64,000 nt of DNA from Vibrio artabrorum (GCF_024347295.1 NZ_AP025458.1:2604001-2668000); one strand, 5' to 3'. Counted from the first letter of the stretch, positions 41,562 to 51,682 are shown. The notes: a model not told the origin generated them from the letters alone. Program-made: numbers and translations.

Positions 41562-44435
41562 ATGGAAAAGACATACAACCCAACATCAATCGAACAAGCT
41601 CTGTATAAGACTTGGGAAGAGAAAGGCTACTTTAAGCCACACGGTGACACATCAAAAGAAGCTTACAGCATCATGATCCCGCCACCGAACGTCACTGGTA
41701 GCCTACACATGGGTCACGCGTTCCAAGATACGATCATGGATACGCTTATCCGTGCTCAACGTATGAAAGGTAAAAATACGCTTTGGCAAGTCGGTACTGA
41801 TCACGCTGGTATCGCCACTCAAATGGTGGTTGAGCGTAAGATCGCCGCTGAAGAAGGCAAAACTAAGCACGACTACGGCCGTGAAGCTTTCATCGACAAG
41901 ATCTGGGAATGGAAGAACGAGTCTGGTGGCACTATCACTCAACAGCTTCGTCGCCTTGGGGCATCGGTAGACTGGGACCGTGAGCGCTTCACGATGGATG
42001 ATGGCCTATCTAATGCCGTTCAAGAGGTGTTTGTTCGTCTATACGAAGATGACCTCATCTACCGCGGTAAACGTCTAGTTAACTGGGATCCAAAACTGCA
42101 CACGGCGATTTCAGATCTTGAAGTTGAAAACAAAGACAAAAAAGGCTTCATGTGGCACTTCCGCTACCCGCTAGCAAATGGTGTGAAAACCGCTGAAGGT
42201 AAAGACTACATCGTTGTTGCGACGACACGTCCTGAAACTATGCTGGGTGATACCGGTGTTGCGGTAAACCCAGAAGATCCTCGTTATAAAGATCTTATTG
42301 GTAAAGAGATCCTATTACCTATCGTGAACCGCCTAATTCCTATCGTAGGCGATGAGCACGCGGATATGGAGAAAGGTACGGGTTGTGTGAAGATCACACC
42401 GGCTCACGACTTTAACGACTACGAAGTGGGTAAACGTAATAACCTACCAATGATCAACATCCTAACGTTCAACGCTGATATCCGTGATGCAGCCGAAGTC
42501 TTCACCACCAACGGCGAAGAAAGCGACGTTTACTCAACAGATATCCCTGCTAAGTACCAAGGCATGGAGCGTTTTGCTGCGCGTAAGGCTATCGTTGCTG
42601 AATTCGACGAGCTTGGTCTTCTTGAGGAGATTAAAGATCACGACCTAACGGTACCTTACGGCGACCGTGGTGGCGTGGTTATCGAGCCAATGCTGACTGA
42701 CCAATGGTACGTACGCGCTGCACCTCTTGCTGAACCAGCGGTTAAAGCGGTTGAAGATGGTGACATCCAGTTCGTTCCTAAGCAGTACGAAAACATGTAC
42801 TTCTCTTGGATGCGTGACATTCAAGACTGGTGTATCTCACGTCAACTGTGGTGGGGTCACCGTATCCCAGCATGGTACGACAACGATGGCAACGTGTACG
42901 TAGGCCGTACTGAAGAAGAAGTACGTGCTAACAACAACCTTGCTCCAGTAATCGTTCTACGCCAAGACAACGACGTGTTAGACACATGGTTCTCTTCGGC
43001 ACTATGGACTTTCGGTACACAAGGCTGGCCTGAGCAAACTGAAGATCTGAAGACATTCCACCCTTCAGACGTTCTAGTCACAGGTTTCGACATCATCTTC
43101 TTCTGGGTTGCACGTATGATCATGATGACCATGCACTTCAACAAAGATGAAAATGGTAAAGCACAAGTCCCATTCAAGACAGTTTACGTAACGGGCCTAA
43201 TCCGTGACGAAAACGGCGACAAGATGTCTAAGTCTAAAGGTAACGTGCTTGACCCTATCGACATGATCGATGGTATCGACCTTGAGTCTCTAGTTGAAAA
43301 ACGTTGTGGCAACATGATGCAGCCTCAGCTTGCGAAGAAGATCGAGAAAAACACACGTAAGACTTTCGAAAATGGTATCGAACCCTACGGTACTGATGCA
43401 CTGCGTTTCACACTTGCCGCTATGGCTTCAACTGGCCGTGACATCAACTGGGATATGAAGCGTCTTGAAGGTTACCGTAACTTCTGTAACAAGCTATGGA
43501 ACGCAAGCCGTTACGTACTGATGAACACAGAAGAGCACGATTGTGGCATGTCACTGTCGGCTGAAGACCGTGCAAACATGGAATTCTCTCTAGCAGATAA
43601 GTGGATTGAATCTCAGTTTGAACTCGCAGCGAAAGAGTTTAACGCCCACCTAGACAACTACCGTCTAGACATGGCGGCAAACACGCTTTACGAATTCATC
43701 TGGAACCAATTCTGTGATTGGTACCTAGAGCTAACTAAGCCTGTTCTTTGGAAAGGTACTGAAGCTCAGCAACAAGCGACACGTTACACATTGATCACGG
43801 TTCTTGAGAAGACACTGCGTCTTGCTCACCCAGTGCTGCCTTACATCACTGAATCTATCTGGCAGAGCGTTAAGCCACTCGTCGACGGTGTTGAAGGTGA
43901 GACGATCATGACTCAAGCGCTTCCTCAGTTTAACGAAGCTAACTTCAATGCTGAGATCGTAGAAGACATCGAATGGGTGAAGACTTTCATTACTGCTATC
44001 CGTAACCTACGTGCGGAATACGACATTGCACCAAGCAAAGGTCTAGAGGTCATGATCAAGGTTGCTAATGAGAAAGACGCTACGCGTATCGAAGCAAACA
44101 AGATCGTTTTGACTTCGCTAGCGAAACTAGATGATATTAACGTTCTCGCTGATGGTAAAGAGACTCCACTTTGTGCAACTAAACTGGTTGGCAAATCTGA
44201 GCTGATGATCCCAATGGCGGGTCTTATCGACAAAGATGCTGAACTTGCTCGTCTAGATAAAGAAGTCGCTAAAATCCAAGGCGAAATCAAACGTATCGAA
44301 GGTAAGCTAGCTAACGAAGGTTTCGTAGCTAAAGCCCCTGAAGTTGTTATCGCCAAAGAGCGTGAAAAGCTTGAAGGCTACCAAGAGACTCTTGTGAAGC
44401 TTGAAGAGCAAAAAGCGACCATCGCTGCGCTTTAA
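41562..44435 (+). CDS. valS: Valyl-tRNA synthetase
   Basis: Class I synthetase that charges tRNA-Val and edits threonine. 957 residues, close to E. coli (951). The HIGH-type motif is [15 protein letters not shown] near 42-56, the editing domain spans roughly 200-340, and the KMSKS loop is DKMSKSKGN near 555. A C-terminal coiled coil (about 890-957, rich in Lys, Glu and Leu) grips tRNA. AAGAG lies before the ATG. A strong terminator follows. Confidence 0.97.
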   Translation: MEKTYNPTSIEQALYKTWEEKGYFKPHGDTSKEAYSIMIPPPNVTGSLHMGHAFQDTIMDTLIRAQRMKGKNTLWQVGTDHAGIATQMVVERKIAAEEGKTKHDYGREAFIDKIWEWKNESGGTITQQLRRLGASVDWDRERFTMDDGLSNAVQEVFVRLYEDDLIYRGKRLVNWDPKLHTAISDLEVENKDKKGFMWHFRYPLANGVKTAEGKDYIVVATTRPETMLGDTGVAVNPEDPRYKDLIGKEILLPIVNRLIPIVGDEHADMEKGTGCVKITPAHDFNDYEVGKRNNLPMINILTFNADIRDAAEVFTTNGEESDVYSTDIPAKYQGMERFAARKAIVAEFDELGLLEEIKDHDLTVPYGDRGGVVIEPMLTDQWYVRAAPLAEPAVKAVEDGDIQFVPKQYENMYFSWMRDIQDWCISRQLWWGHRIPAWYDNDGNVYVGRTEEEVRANNNLAPVIVLRQDNDVLDTWFSSALWTFGTQGWPEQTEDLKTFHPSDVLVTGFDIIFFWVARMIMMTMHFNKDENGKAQVPFKTVYVTGLIRDENGDKMSKSKGNVLDPIDMIDGIDLESLVEKRCGNMMQPQLAKKIEKNTRKTFENGIEPYGTDALRFTLAAMASTGRDINWDMKRLEGYRNFCNKLWNASRYVLMNTEEHDCGMSLSAEDRANMEFSLADKWIESQFELAAKEFNAHLDNYRLDMAANTLYEFIWNQFCDWYLELTKPVLWKGTEAQQQATRYTLITVLEKTLRLAHPVLPYITESIWQSVKPLVDGVEGETIMTQALPQFNEANFNAEIVEDIEWVKTFITAIRNLRAEYDIAPSKGLEVMIKVANEKDATRIEANKIVLTSLAKLDDINVLADGKETPLCATKLVGKSELMIPMAGLIDKDAELARLDKEVAKIQGEIKRIEGKLANEGFVAKAPEVVIAKEREKLEGYQETLVKLEEQKATIAAL

Positions 44436-44478
44436 AGCTGATGGAATGAGAAGGCTTCGAACTTCTTGCTCTCACTAG

Positions 44479-44509
44479 AAAGGTTGGTCCTCGTGACCAA
44501 CCTTTTTTT
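44479..44509 (+). terminator. Terminator after valS
   Basis: AAAGGTTGGTC and GACCAACCTTT pair around a short loop with a seven-T run. Confidence 0.92.
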
Positions 44510-44518
44510 ATACCTCTG

Positions 44519-44542
44519 ATTCCAATATTCCAATATTCCAAT
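44519..44542. repeat. Octamer repeat, ATTCCAAT x 3
   Basis: Three exact copies of ATTCCAAT stand between the valS terminator and the Fur-box gene. Three copies are few and may be chance expansion. Confidence 0.8.
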
Positions 44543-44609
44543 GCTTCTCACTCTAGCCTCACTTATTGATAGGTTTCATCTATCAAATTAATCTCCACTT
44601 CCCATTACA

Positions 44610-44631
44610 CTTAATGATAATAATTCTCAAT
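44610..44631 (+). promoter_or_regulatory. Fur box upstream of DUF2061 gene
   Basis: AATGATAATAATTCTCAAT (44613-44631) agrees with the Vibrio Fur pattern AATGATAATNATTATCATT at all but two defined positions. Against the E. coli 19-mer (GATAATGATAATCATTATC) the window 44610-44628 matches 15. It ends 40 bases before the DUF2061 start, where a repressor would cover the promoter. Confidence 0.75.
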
Positions 44632-44670
44632 AATAGAACTATCAAAACAACACAAGCTCGAGTCATTATC

Positions 44671-45075
44671 ATGAAAAAGACACTCACCTTTGCTGCATTA
44701 CATTTTACTATCGCATTTAGTGTCGCTTATCTACTAACAGGCGACATCTTAATTGGTAGCTTAATCGCGATGATTGAGCCCTCTGTGAATACTGTTGCCT
44801 TCTATTTTCATGAAAAGGCGTGGGCTCAAGTTCCGGCTCTTAAAGCTCGTCAGTGGATGACCAAATTAAAAACAGCAAGCTTTGCTAGCATCCACTTTAG
44901 TGTTGCCTTTACCGTTGTCTACTTGTTGACTGGGGATGCCTTTATCGGCGGTGTAATGGCTTTGCTCGAACCCAGTTTGAATACCATTGCATACTACTTC
45001 CACGAAAAAATTTGGTTAAAAAGAGCAGAAAGCCCGAATACACCACCTCAGTTTTGTGGACACCAACATGCGTAA
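44671..45075 (+). CDS. DUF2061 protein with two tandem repeats, likely Fur-regulated
   Basis: 134 residues made of two similar halves. The first has HFTIAFSVAYLLTGD near 11-25 and EPSVNTVAFYFHEKAW near 40-55; the second has HFSVAFTVVYLLTGD near 76-90 and EPSLNTIAYYFHEKIW near 105-120. Each half holds two hydrophobic segments, so the product is a small membrane protein of about four helices. DUF2061 has no known function. A longer frame starts 35 codons upstream but would overlap the Fur box, so the ATG of MKKTLTF is chosen. Iron-starvation induction is inferred from the Fur box. Confidence 0.85.
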   Translation: MKKTLTFAALHFTIAFSVAYLLTGDILIGSLIAMIEPSVNTVAFYFHEKAWAQVPALKARQWMTKLKTASFASIHFSVAFTVVYLLTGDAFIGGVMALLEPSLNTIAYYFHEKIWLKRAESPNTPPQFCGHQHA

Positions 45076-45134
45076 TCTCAAGCGCGCTGAGCCATCAAGG
45101 TAAACCGCATCGAATAACAAAATTCAGCTAACTA

Positions 45135-45163
45135 TTGACAAAGTTGCGTAGCGCAATTAAATT
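45135..45163 (+). promoter_or_regulatory. Promoter of MarR-GNAT gene
   Basis: A perfect TTGACA (45135-45140), 17 bases, then TAAATT (45158-45163). The spacer is filled by one operator half-site pair and a second operator lies just past the -10. Confidence 0.7.
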
Positions 45164-45178
45164 AATTGCGGTGCGCAA
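45144..45178 (+). promoter_or_regulatory. Twin operators TTGCGnnnCGCAA
   Basis: Two 13-base palindromes, TTGCG-TAG-CGCAA (45144-45156) and TTGCG-GTG-CGCAA (45166-45178), are centred 22 bases apart, about two helical turns. They sit inside a 43-base near-perfect inverted repeat. Their place over the promoter points to autorepression by the MarR domain encoded next. Confidence 0.75.
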
Positions 45179-45208
45179 CTTTATTTCTTAATCCAAAGGT
45201 AGGTAGTT

Positions 45209-46114
45209 ATGAATTCTCAACAGTTAAGAGACTATTCTCGTCAAACGGTTCGTTTACTTGGCATGCTTGATAAGCAGTGTGGTGATGTCGACCTCACTCC
45301 AGTTCAGGCTCATGCTCTTGGTGAGATCCAGTTGCAGCCAGTCACCATCAACCAATTGGCGCAGCAACTCAACGTCGATAAATCGAATGCAAGCCGCACT
45401 ATCACAGGGCTAATCAAACTTGGCTTAGTTGAAAGCCTAGAGAATCCAACCGACAAACGTAGCCAATTAATCGCTCTGACCACTCAAGGTGTGGATGCGT
45501 TATCTCAACTCGACCAACAACAAAGCCTTTTCTTTGAAAAAGTACTGTCGACTCTGAATGACAGCGAACAACAACGACTGAAACAAGGGCTCGAGAGTTA
45601 CTTAAAAGGGCTAACGAAAGTATGCCAAGCCGATGAGTTTGTATTACGCCCACTCACCGAGTCAGATAACCAACAATTAGCAGAAGTCATTCGCCAAGTT
45701 TCAGCAGAACATGGCTTAACTGAAGATAAAGGTTATGGCGTGGCTGATCCAACCCTCGATGATATGTACTCTGTCTATAGCCAAGCGAATGCTATGTACT
45801 GGGTTATCGAACACAATGGAAAAATCGTCGGAGGAGGTGGCTTTGCCCCTTTAGCTGGGAAACCTAATGTATGTGAGCTACAAAAAATGTACTTCTTACC
45901 GCAAACTCGCGGGCATGGCCTAGCTAAGCGAATTGTAGGTTTGAGCTTAAAGCAAGCGAAACAACTTGGGTATCAACACATGTATTTAGAAACAACAGAG
46001 TGCTTAGGTGCTGCGGTCAAACTCTATGAAAAGCTAGGATTTGAGCACCTTGAGTCAGCTTGGGGTGATACAGGCCACGACGCTTGTGAGGTTGTCATGG
46101 CCAAAACGCTATAA
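45209..46114 (+). CDS. MarR regulator fused to GNAT acetyltransferase
   Basis: 301 residues in two domains. Residues 1-145 form a MarR winged helix with the recognition region TINQLAQQLNVDKSNASRTI near 47-66 and the wing NPTDKRSQLIALT near 80-92. Residues 150-301 form a GNAT N-acetyltransferase, with the acetyl-CoA loop region LPQTRGHGLAKRIV near 231-244 and the C-terminal YEKLGFEHL. Such fusions are known in several bacteria, but the substrate is unknown. AAAGGTAGG lies just before the ATG. Twin palindromes over its promoter suggest it represses itself and perhaps responds to its acetyl acceptor. Confidence 0.9.
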   Translation: MNSQQLRDYSRQTVRLLGMLDKQCGDVDLTPVQAHALGEIQLQPVTINQLAQQLNVDKSNASRTITGLIKLGLVESLENPTDKRSQLIALTTQGVDALSQLDQQQSLFFEKVLSTLNDSEQQRLKQGLESYLKGLTKVCQADEFVLRPLTESDNQQLAEVIRQVSAEHGLTEDKGYGVADPTLDDMYSVYSQANAMYWVIEHNGKIVGGGGFAPLAGKPNVCELQKMYFLPQTRGHGLAKRIVGLSLKQAKQLGYQHMYLETTECLGAAVKLYEKLGFEHLESAWGDTGHDACEVVMAKTL

Positions 46115-46175
46115 TGTGTCTTAAAATTGGGGTTAGCGTTGGGGTTAATTAATTGAAAAACCTATTTAAAACAAG

Positions 46176-46973
46176 CTAACAACGTAAAAAATTGCTGACG
46201 CAAGAAGCAGGGTTCAAGGCAACAAAGGAACTCTCTTCTTGTCCATCAAGTACCACTTCTAACGAATATAAATGTGTAGGGTTAGGATTCTCAATATCAA
46301 AAAGGATCGGCGCCTCAACCTGGAACACAACACCGGTATGGTCTGCGCGCACATCTATCGGCATCACTAATGTCATGCCATTAAACTTGATAGAGGCAGA
46401 CACCAGTCCCGGCTTTAGCGTCTGATAAATAACATCCACTTTAAACTCACACCCCCCACCGTGGTGCCAGATTTGCTCTGTGACAACTTGCTCTAGCTTG
46501 ACGTTTCGAACGAACTGCAAATATGGCACTTGCCAGATCCCGATACGAGAATCAGATTTAACGACCGCCGATGAAGAGACTGACTTATCTATATCCTCTT
46601 CAAGCAATAAGCTCTCCTCCTCTTCAAGGAAAAGGATTTCAAAACGGTTACGGCCTAGCTGCATGTAAGGTCGAATATCTTTACAGTATTTCGCTTGGCT
46701 ACCATCACAATCAAATACAGCGACACCATTGAGTCGCACTTCAGCAAAATAATCAATGCCAGCCATCACTAACTCAACAAACGGACACGCCAACATCGCA
46801 TCATCCACTTCGATATCATGCATCAGATGCCACTCTTGCTCTGCAATCTCACTTTCACTCAAGTTATCAGGAAGCTTGGAACTTAACGGAGCCGGAAAGG
46901 TAATATCATCTTGTGGAATAGAGAGATCCGTCAATGGCGATATTTGCCAAAGACCATCGAGAGGTAATCGCAT
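46176..46973 (-). CDS. Lone GH2-type galactose-binding-fold protein
   Basis: 265 residues. The N-terminal part resembles the sugar-binding jellyroll of family 2 glycoside hydrolases such as beta-mannosidase: LDGLWQIS at 5-12, the Trp region EQEWHLMHDIEV near 46-57, and VELVMAGIDYFAEVRLNGV near 67-85. The catalytic barrel is missing altogether, and there is no signal peptide, so it is not a hydrolase by itself. An acidic LEEEESLLLEEDID stretch lies near 116-129. AAGGA supports the start. The function is unknown; it may bind a carbohydrate. Confidence 0.75.
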   Translation of the reverse strand: MRLPLDGLWQISPLTDLSIPQDDITFPAPLSSKLPDNLSESEIAEQEWHLMHDIEVDDAMLACPFVELVMAGIDYFAEVRLNGVAVFDCDGSQAKYCKDIRPYMQLGRNRFEILFLEEEESLLLEEDIDKSVSSSAVVKSDSRIGIWQVPYLQFVRNVKLEQVVTEQIWHHGGGCEFKVDVIYQTLKPGLVSASIKFNGMTLVMPIDVRADHTGVVFQVEAPILFDIENPNPTHLYSLEVVLDGQEESSFVALNPASCVSNFLRC

Positions 46974-47051
46974 AGCATTCCTTGAGCTAGATCAATTTTG
47001 AACGCATTATAATGAATGAATGCCGATAAAGACATTCATTTTTCTGAGGAT

Positions 47052-47083
47052 AAAAAAAATGCCAGCTCATGGCCGGCATTCTT
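47052..47083 (-). terminator. Terminator after rraB
   Basis: AATGCCGGCC and (AGCT)GGCATT form a stem on the minus strand, followed by eight T residues, just downstream of the rraB stop. Confidence 0.85.
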
Positions 47084-47099
47084 AAAAACAGGGAAGAAA

Positions 47100-47516
47100 T
47101 TACTCTTCGTCTTCATCATCTTCGTCTGGGTAGATAGCATCTTCACCTTCGTAGTAAGTGCCCCATCCGTCATAGATAATGTCAAACTTCTCAGCAAGAT
47201 TGACAAGCTTCTCAACTTGCTCATCAATCACTTCGGCATTCAGAGTACATTGCATCGTTGCATCACAGCAAAGTAGCTTGTTGCCATCTTCGTCTTCTGT
47301 CTCTTCAGCTTCAAGCACTTCAAAACCCATTTTGAACGCTTCAACAACAGCTTTCTCAAGTACTGAGAAATCTTCAGCAAATAGATGATGCTCGATATCG
47401 TATAGAGCTTCAGGATCGCTACCATCTTCAATGAGTGCTTCAATGATGTCGCGAGTCTCTCCTTTTTGAAATTCAATTAATTCCGCTACTGATAGATATT
47501 CATCTTCGTGAGACAT
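47100..47516 (-). CDS. rraB: Ribonuclease E inhibitor RraB
   Basis: Binds RNase E and changes which transcripts it cuts. 138 residues, very acidic at the end (DEDDEDEE). Family features are [21 protein letters not shown] near 15-35, [10 protein letters not shown] near 41, and the C-terminal [17 protein letters not shown] near 107. It is monocistronic, with a terminator after it. Confidence 0.94.
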   Translation of the reverse strand: MSHEDEYLSVAELIEFQKGETRDIIEALIEDGSDPEALYDIEHHLFAEDFSVLEKAVVEAFKMGFEVLEAEETEDEDGNKLLCCDATMQCTLNAEVIDEQVEKLVNLAEKFDIIYDGWGTYYEGEDAIYPDEDDEDEE

Positions 47517-48092
47517 GTGTCTGCTCCAGAGTGTTGACTATGAAAAGATCAAATTTGATTGCCACGAAATATGGCATGGATCGCTCAAAAAAGCCACCCA
47601 GAACAGCCCTTGAAAGGTAAGTTTATCGCGGGATAACAGGCGTATTATCAATTAAAAAGTGAAATCAAAATCACAGAAACAAATCTCCAACATTTTATTA
47701 ACCAAGGCGTGTTTTAGCATTTCGTTTTTATTGCCACTTGAAGACTTATTGAATAAAACTTGCGTGATTAGTCAAGTTAGATGCATATGCTCAATCGGTT
47801 TGGGGGTGCATAAATGCTCAGGTTACTATCGGAAAATGCATAATAGCGCATAATAAGTCACGATTAATAAGCAAAATCCAATTCTACCGCCCCTTAGCTT
47901 GGGCATAGATAGTCAAAAATTCAGTTCCATTCGCAATGACCATAATTGGAGTTTGCTATCTAAATTTTCGAAAAATACAGTATTTATCACCAAAAAAAGG
48001 AGAAACACCTTGTATTAACTCAAGCCGAGAAACTTGCATATTACCAACAAGCTTGTCATAAATAGACGCTGGATTAATAGTAAGGATGCAAA
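47517..48092. other. Long gap upstream of arginine deiminase gene
   Basis: 576 bases with no convincing gene. It holds three related words of the type TGCATAnnTGCTCA at 47782, 47807 and 47837. There is also an ArgR-like 18-mer near 47741-47758 that begins ATTGAATAAAACTT and matches the ARG-box pattern at about 15 positions. The stretch likely carries the control region of the arc gene. Confidence 0.5.
47782..47850 (+). promoter_or_regulatory. Three related words upstream of arcA
   Basis: TGCATATGCTCA (47782-47793), TGCATAAATGCTCA (47807-47820) and TGCATAATAGCGCA (47837-47850) share TGCATA and a GC-CA end. The last two are exactly 30 bases apart. They look like binding sites of one regulator; ArgR is a candidate but the match to its box is weak. 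Confidence 0.35.
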
Positions 48093-49313
48093 ATGAGTAA
48101 GCTGTACGTTGGCTCCGAAGTCGGTCAATTAAGACGAGTTCTCCTAAATCGACCTGAAAGGGCACTCACCCACCTCACCCCTTCTAACTGTCATGAGCTG
48201 CTTTTTGATGATGTACTTGCAGTAGAAGCGGCAGGTGAAGAACACGATGCCTTTGCAACAACACTTCGTAATCAAGATGTTGAAGTGTTGCTACTGCATG
48301 ACCTACTGGTTGAGACGCTCACTGTTGCTCAAGCTCGTGAGTGGCTGCTTAATACTCAAATCTCAGATTTCCGTTACGGTCCTATATTCGCTCGTGATTT
48401 AAAAGCATACCTTGCTCAAATGGACAATGAGCACTTGGCCACGATCCTACTTGGTGGTTTAGCTTATTCAGAGCTTCCGATTAAATCTTCTTCAATGCTA
48501 CCGAAAATGCACCGCCCGCTCGATTTCGTTATTGAGCCGCTCCCCAACCATCTATTTACCCGTGATACGTCTTGCTGGGTTTATGGCGGTGTCTCTCTAA
48601 ACCCTATGATGATGCCAGCTCGTCAACGAGAAACGAATCACTTGCGAGCAATATACCGCTGGCACCCTGTATTCGCAGGTCAAGATTTCATTAAGTATTT
48701 TGGTGATGAAGATCTTCACTATGACAATGCAAACATTGAAGGTGGTGATGTACTGGTTATCGGTAAAGGTGCCGTTCTTATCGGTATTTCAGAACGAACG
48801 AAACCACAAGGGGTCGAAAATCTAGCGGCCAGTTTATTCAAATCCGGTCAAGCGAAAGAAGTGATTGCAATAGATTTACCCAAGCATCGCTCTTGTATGC
48901 ACCTTGATACAGTGATGACGCACATGGATATCGACACTTTCTCTGTCTATCCAGAAATCGTTCGTAAAGATCTCGACACGTGGCGCTTAACGCCGCAAGA
49001 AAAGGGTGAAATGCGAGTTGAAAAAGCCGACAACTACCTATCCGCGATTGAAGGCGCTCTTGGGCTCGATCAACTGACGATCATTACGACCGGTGGTGAT
49101 AATTACGAAGCTGAACGCGAACAGTGGAATGACGCTAACAACGTACTGACCGTGAAACCCGGAACCGTAATCAGTTACGAGCGCAATGTTTACACCAATG
49201 AAAAATACGACAAAGCAGGTATCGAAGTTCTGACGATTCCAGGTAACGAACTCGGCCGTGGTCGTGGTGGCGCTCGCTGTATGAGCTGCCCTATCGAAAG
49301 AGACGGTATCTAA
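48093..49313 (+). CDS. arcA: Arginine deiminase
   Basis: Converts arginine to citrulline and ammonia, the first step of the arginine deiminase pathway that yields ATP without oxygen and raises pH. 406 residues, the family length. [12 protein letters not shown] near 157 and the C-terminal catalytic cysteine in [13 protein letters not shown] near 397 are intact. The next gene, ornithine carbamoyltransferase, can process the citrulline. No carbamate kinase gene lies beside it here. A terminator separates the two genes. Confidence 0.96.
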   Translation: MSKLYVGSEVGQLRRVLLNRPERALTHLTPSNCHELLFDDVLAVEAAGEEHDAFATTLRNQDVEVLLLHDLLVETLTVAQAREWLLNTQISDFRYGPIFARDLKAYLAQMDNEHLATILLGGLAYSELPIKSSSMLPKMHRPLDFVIEPLPNHLFTRDTSCWVYGGVSLNPMMMPARQRETNHLRAIYRWHPVFAGQDFIKYFGDEDLHYDNANIEGGDVLVIGKGAVLIGISERTKPQGVENLAASLFKSGQAKEVIAIDLPKHRSCMHLDTVMTHMDIDTFSVYPEIVRKDLDTWRLTPQEKGEMRVEKADNYLSAIEGALGLDQLTIITTGGDNYEAEREQWNDANNVLTVKPGTVISYERNVYTNEKYDKAGIEVLTIPGNELGRGRGGARCMSCPIERDGI

Positions 49314-49351
49314 GTCAAAGAGCTCAGTTAAACAGATGCAAAAACTTATCT

Positions 49352-49379
49352 AGGCCAGTACCATCATACTGGCCTTTTA
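49352..49379 (+). terminator. Terminator between arcA and argF
   Basis: AGGCCAGTA and TACTGGCCT pair around six bases and TTTTAT follows, so the two arginine genes are probably separate transcripts. Confidence 0.85.
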
Positions 49380-49469
49380 TATCAAACCAATAAAATAAGT
49401 ATTCACAAATACAGCATTTTTATGTTTAACTAAGTTCTTCTTTGATTCTATATACGCAAGGAGCGAGAG

Positions 49470-50474
49470 ATGGCCTTTAATCTTCGCAATCGTAACTTTC
49501 TAAAACTTCTCGACTTTACCCCTAAAGAGATTCAGTTTTTACTCGACCTGTCTGCCGACTTAAAAAAAGCAAAGTATGCAGGTACAGAACAGAAGAAACT
49601 CAACGGCAAGAACATTGCTTTGATCTTCGAGAAAGCATCAACTCGAACACGATGTGCGTTTGAAGTGGCCGCCTTTGATCAAGGTGCTCAAGTCTCTTAC
49701 CTTGGCCCTTCTGGCTCCCAGATTGGTCAAAAAGAATCAATGAAAGATACGGCGCGTGTTTTGGGGCGTATGTACGATGGTATCGAATACCGTGGTTTTG
49801 GCCAGAGTATCGTTGAAGACTTGGGCGCTTATGCGGGCGTGCCGGTTTGGAATGGCTTAACCGATGAGTTCCACCCTACTCAGATCTTAGCTGATTTCCT
49901 TACGATGCTTGAGCATGGTCGTGGTAAACATCTACACCAAATCCGCTTTGCTTATCTAGGTGATGCACGCAATAACATGGGTAACTCTCTGTTAGTCGGT
50001 GCTGCGAAAATGGGCATGGATATTCGCTTGGTCGCGCCAAAAGCGTTCTGGCCAGAAGAACAGCTCGTTGAAGAGTGCCAAGCTATCGCACAAAGTTCAG
50101 GGGCTAAAATCACTCTAACGGAAGACGTGGCGAAAGGCGTGAAAGGATGTGACTTCCTATACACCGATGTTTGGGTTTCGATGGGTGAAGCGCCAGAAGC
50201 TTGGGACCAACGAGTTGCGCTGATGACTCCTTACCAAGTAAATATGGATGCCATTAAGCTCACCGGTAATCCTCAAGTAAAATTCATGCACTGCTTACCC
50301 GCTTTCCACAACAATGAAACCGTGATCGGCCAGCAAGTCGCAGACAAGTATGGAATGAACGGTTTAGAAGTGACGGATGAAGTCTTTGAATCGGATTACT
50401 CGATTGTGTTTGATGAAGCAGAAAATCGCATGCATACCATCAAAGCAATAATGGTGGCGACATTAGGTCAATAG
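49470..50474 (+). CDS. argF: Ornithine carbamoyltransferase
   Basis: Exchanges carbamoyl phosphate and ornithine for citrulline. 334 residues, matching the family. Carbamoyl-phosphate motif STRTRCAFE near 55-63, HPTQ near 133, and the ornithine-site HCLPAFHNN near 272-280. Whether it is biosynthetic (argF) or catabolic (arcB) is undecided: it follows arcA, which favours a deiminase role, but pyrB, its biosynthetic relative, comes next. A 14-of-18 ARG-box-like word lies at about 49395-49415. Confidence 0.93.
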   Translation: MAFNLRNRNFLKLLDFTPKEIQFLLDLSADLKKAKYAGTEQKKLNGKNIALIFEKASTRTRCAFEVAAFDQGAQVSYLGPSGSQIGQKESMKDTARVLGRMYDGIEYRGFGQSIVEDLGAYAGVPVWNGLTDEFHPTQILADFLTMLEHGRGKHLHQIRFAYLGDARNNMGNSLLVGAAKMGMDIRLVAPKAFWPEEQLVEECQAIAQSSGAKITLTEDVAKGVKGCDFLYTDVWVSMGEAPEAWDQRVALMTPYQVNMDAIKLTGNPQVKFMHCLPAFHNNETVIGQQVADKYGMNGLEVTDEVFESDYSIVFDEAENRMHTIKAIMVATLGQ

Positions 50475-50511
50475 AGAATAACTTACATCAATAAAAGCTT
50501 GATGTAATCGC

Positions 50512-50539
50512 TTGCGCTCACAAATTGAAAGCGTATAAT
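50512..50539 (+). promoter_or_regulatory. Promoter of pyrLBI
   Basis: TTGCGC (50512-50517), 16 bases, then a perfect TATAAT (50534-50539). Transcription should begin about seven bases on, giving a leader that includes pyrL and the attenuator. Confidence 0.8.
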
Positions 50540-50568
50540 TCTCGGCAATTTGTCTGAGAGTAGTGAAA

Positions 50569-50682
50569 ATGACGCCAACCAATATTGTAAAAACACATAA
50601 TAACATTGTGAAAACACCCAATATTGCTCGTAAGCTAAGATGCTTATCAGGCCGTCTATTCTGCTTTTCAGCACTTTTTTAA
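50569..50682 (+). CDS. pyrL: pyrBI leader peptide PyrL
   Basis: A 37-codon frame that starts [16 protein letters not shown] and ends LFCFSALF. The stop codon overlaps the base of the attenuator hairpin, and a U-rich stretch near the end should make RNA polymerase pause when UTP is scarce. In E. coli this couples translation to polymerase and lets pyrBI be read through; this leader has the same layout (inference by homology). Confidence 0.85.
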   Translation: MTPTNIVKTHNNIVKTPNIARKLRCLSGRLFCFSALF

Positions 50683-50708
50683 AGCCTCCCATTATGGGGG
50701 GCTTTTTT
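50683..50708 (+). terminator. pyrBI attenuator terminator
   Basis: AGCCTCCC pairs with GGGGGGCT (one U-G pair) around five bases and is followed by six T residues. It begins at the pyrL stop and ends 32 bases before pyrB, so a trailing ribosome would block it. Confidence 0.9.
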
Positions 50709-50740
50709 ATGGCCAATACATTATTGTGAGGAAGAAGATC

Positions 50741-51670
50741 ATGGCGAATTCGCTCTATCAAAAGCACATCATCTCAATTCCAGAGCTTTCTCGTGAAGAG
50801 CTAGAATTAATTGTTCAAACGGCAGGTCAGCTGAAAGCTGAACCAAACCCAGAACTCATCAAAAACAAAGTTGTTGCCAGCTGCTTCTTCGAACCTTCAA
50901 CGCGAACTCGTCTCTCTTTTGAAACGGCGATTCAACGCATCGGTGGTGATGTGATTGGTTTCGACAGTGGTGGTAACACTTCTTTAGCAAAAAAAGGTGA
51001 AACGCTAGCGGACTCGGTACAGGTTATCTCTTCCTACGTTGACGCTTACGTGATGCGTCACCCTCAAGAAGGTGCAGCACGTCTGGCTTCGGAGTTCTCA
51101 AACGGTGTACCGGTTATTAACGCGGGCGACGGCGCAAACCAACACCCAACACAAACGTTATTAGACCTGTTCTCTATAGCTGAAACACAAGGCCGCCTCG
51201 ACAACCTAAACGTAGCCTTCGTTGGTGACCTTAAGTACGGCCGTACGGTTCACTCGCTGACTCAAGCACTCGCGAAGTTCGACAACATCTGTTTCTACTT
51301 CATCGCTCCAGAAGCACTGGCGATGCCTGACTACATTTGCGAAGAGCTTGATGAAGCGGGCATCAAGTACCAACTGTTGACGGAGATGGAAGATGTCATT
51401 CCTGAGCTGGATGTCTTGTACATGACTCGAGTTCAAAAAGAACGCTTTGATGAATCGGAATACGCGCACATCAAATCCGCATATATCCTGACCGCTCCGA
51501 TGCTGGAAAATGCCCGTGACAACCTAAAGGTTCTGCACCCTTTACCACGCGTTGACGAAATTACCGTTGATGTCGATAAGACGCCTTACGCATACTACTT
51601 CCAGCAAGCTGAGAACGGTGTTTATGCGCGCGAAGCATTGTTAGCCCTTGTTCTTAATGAAACGCTGTAG
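50741..51670 (+). CDS. pyrB: Aspartate carbamoyltransferase catalytic chain
   Basis: Condenses carbamoyl phosphate with aspartate, the first committed pyrimidine step. 309 residues. Carbamoyl-phosphate loop [11 protein letters not shown] near 53-63, [10 protein letters not shown] near 134 and [10 protein letters not shown] near 267. GAGGAAG precedes the ATG of MANSLYQ, so the ATG five codons upstream is rejected. It is co-transcribed with pyrI, 12 bases downstream, as in E. coli. Confidence 0.97.
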   Translation: MANSLYQKHIISIPELSREELELIVQTAGQLKAEPNPELIKNKVVASCFFEPSTRTRLSFETAIQRIGGDVIGFDSGGNTSLAKKGETLADSVQVISSYVDAYVMRHPQEGAARLASEFSNGVPVINAGDGANQHPTQTLLDLFSIAETQGRLDNLNVAFVGDLKYGRTVHSLTQALAKFDNICFYFIAPEALAMPDYICEELDEAGIKYQLLTEMEDVIPELDVLYMTRVQKERFDESEYAHIKSAYILTAPMLENARDNLKVLHPLPRVDEITVDVDKTPYAYYFQQAENGVYAREALLALVLNETL

Positions 51671-51682
51671 AGGAGAGATATC

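Noticed and set aside
43925..44356. 143-codon frame antisense to valS
   Set aside because: Low-complexity Ser/Ala/Leu product from the opposite strand of a certain gene.
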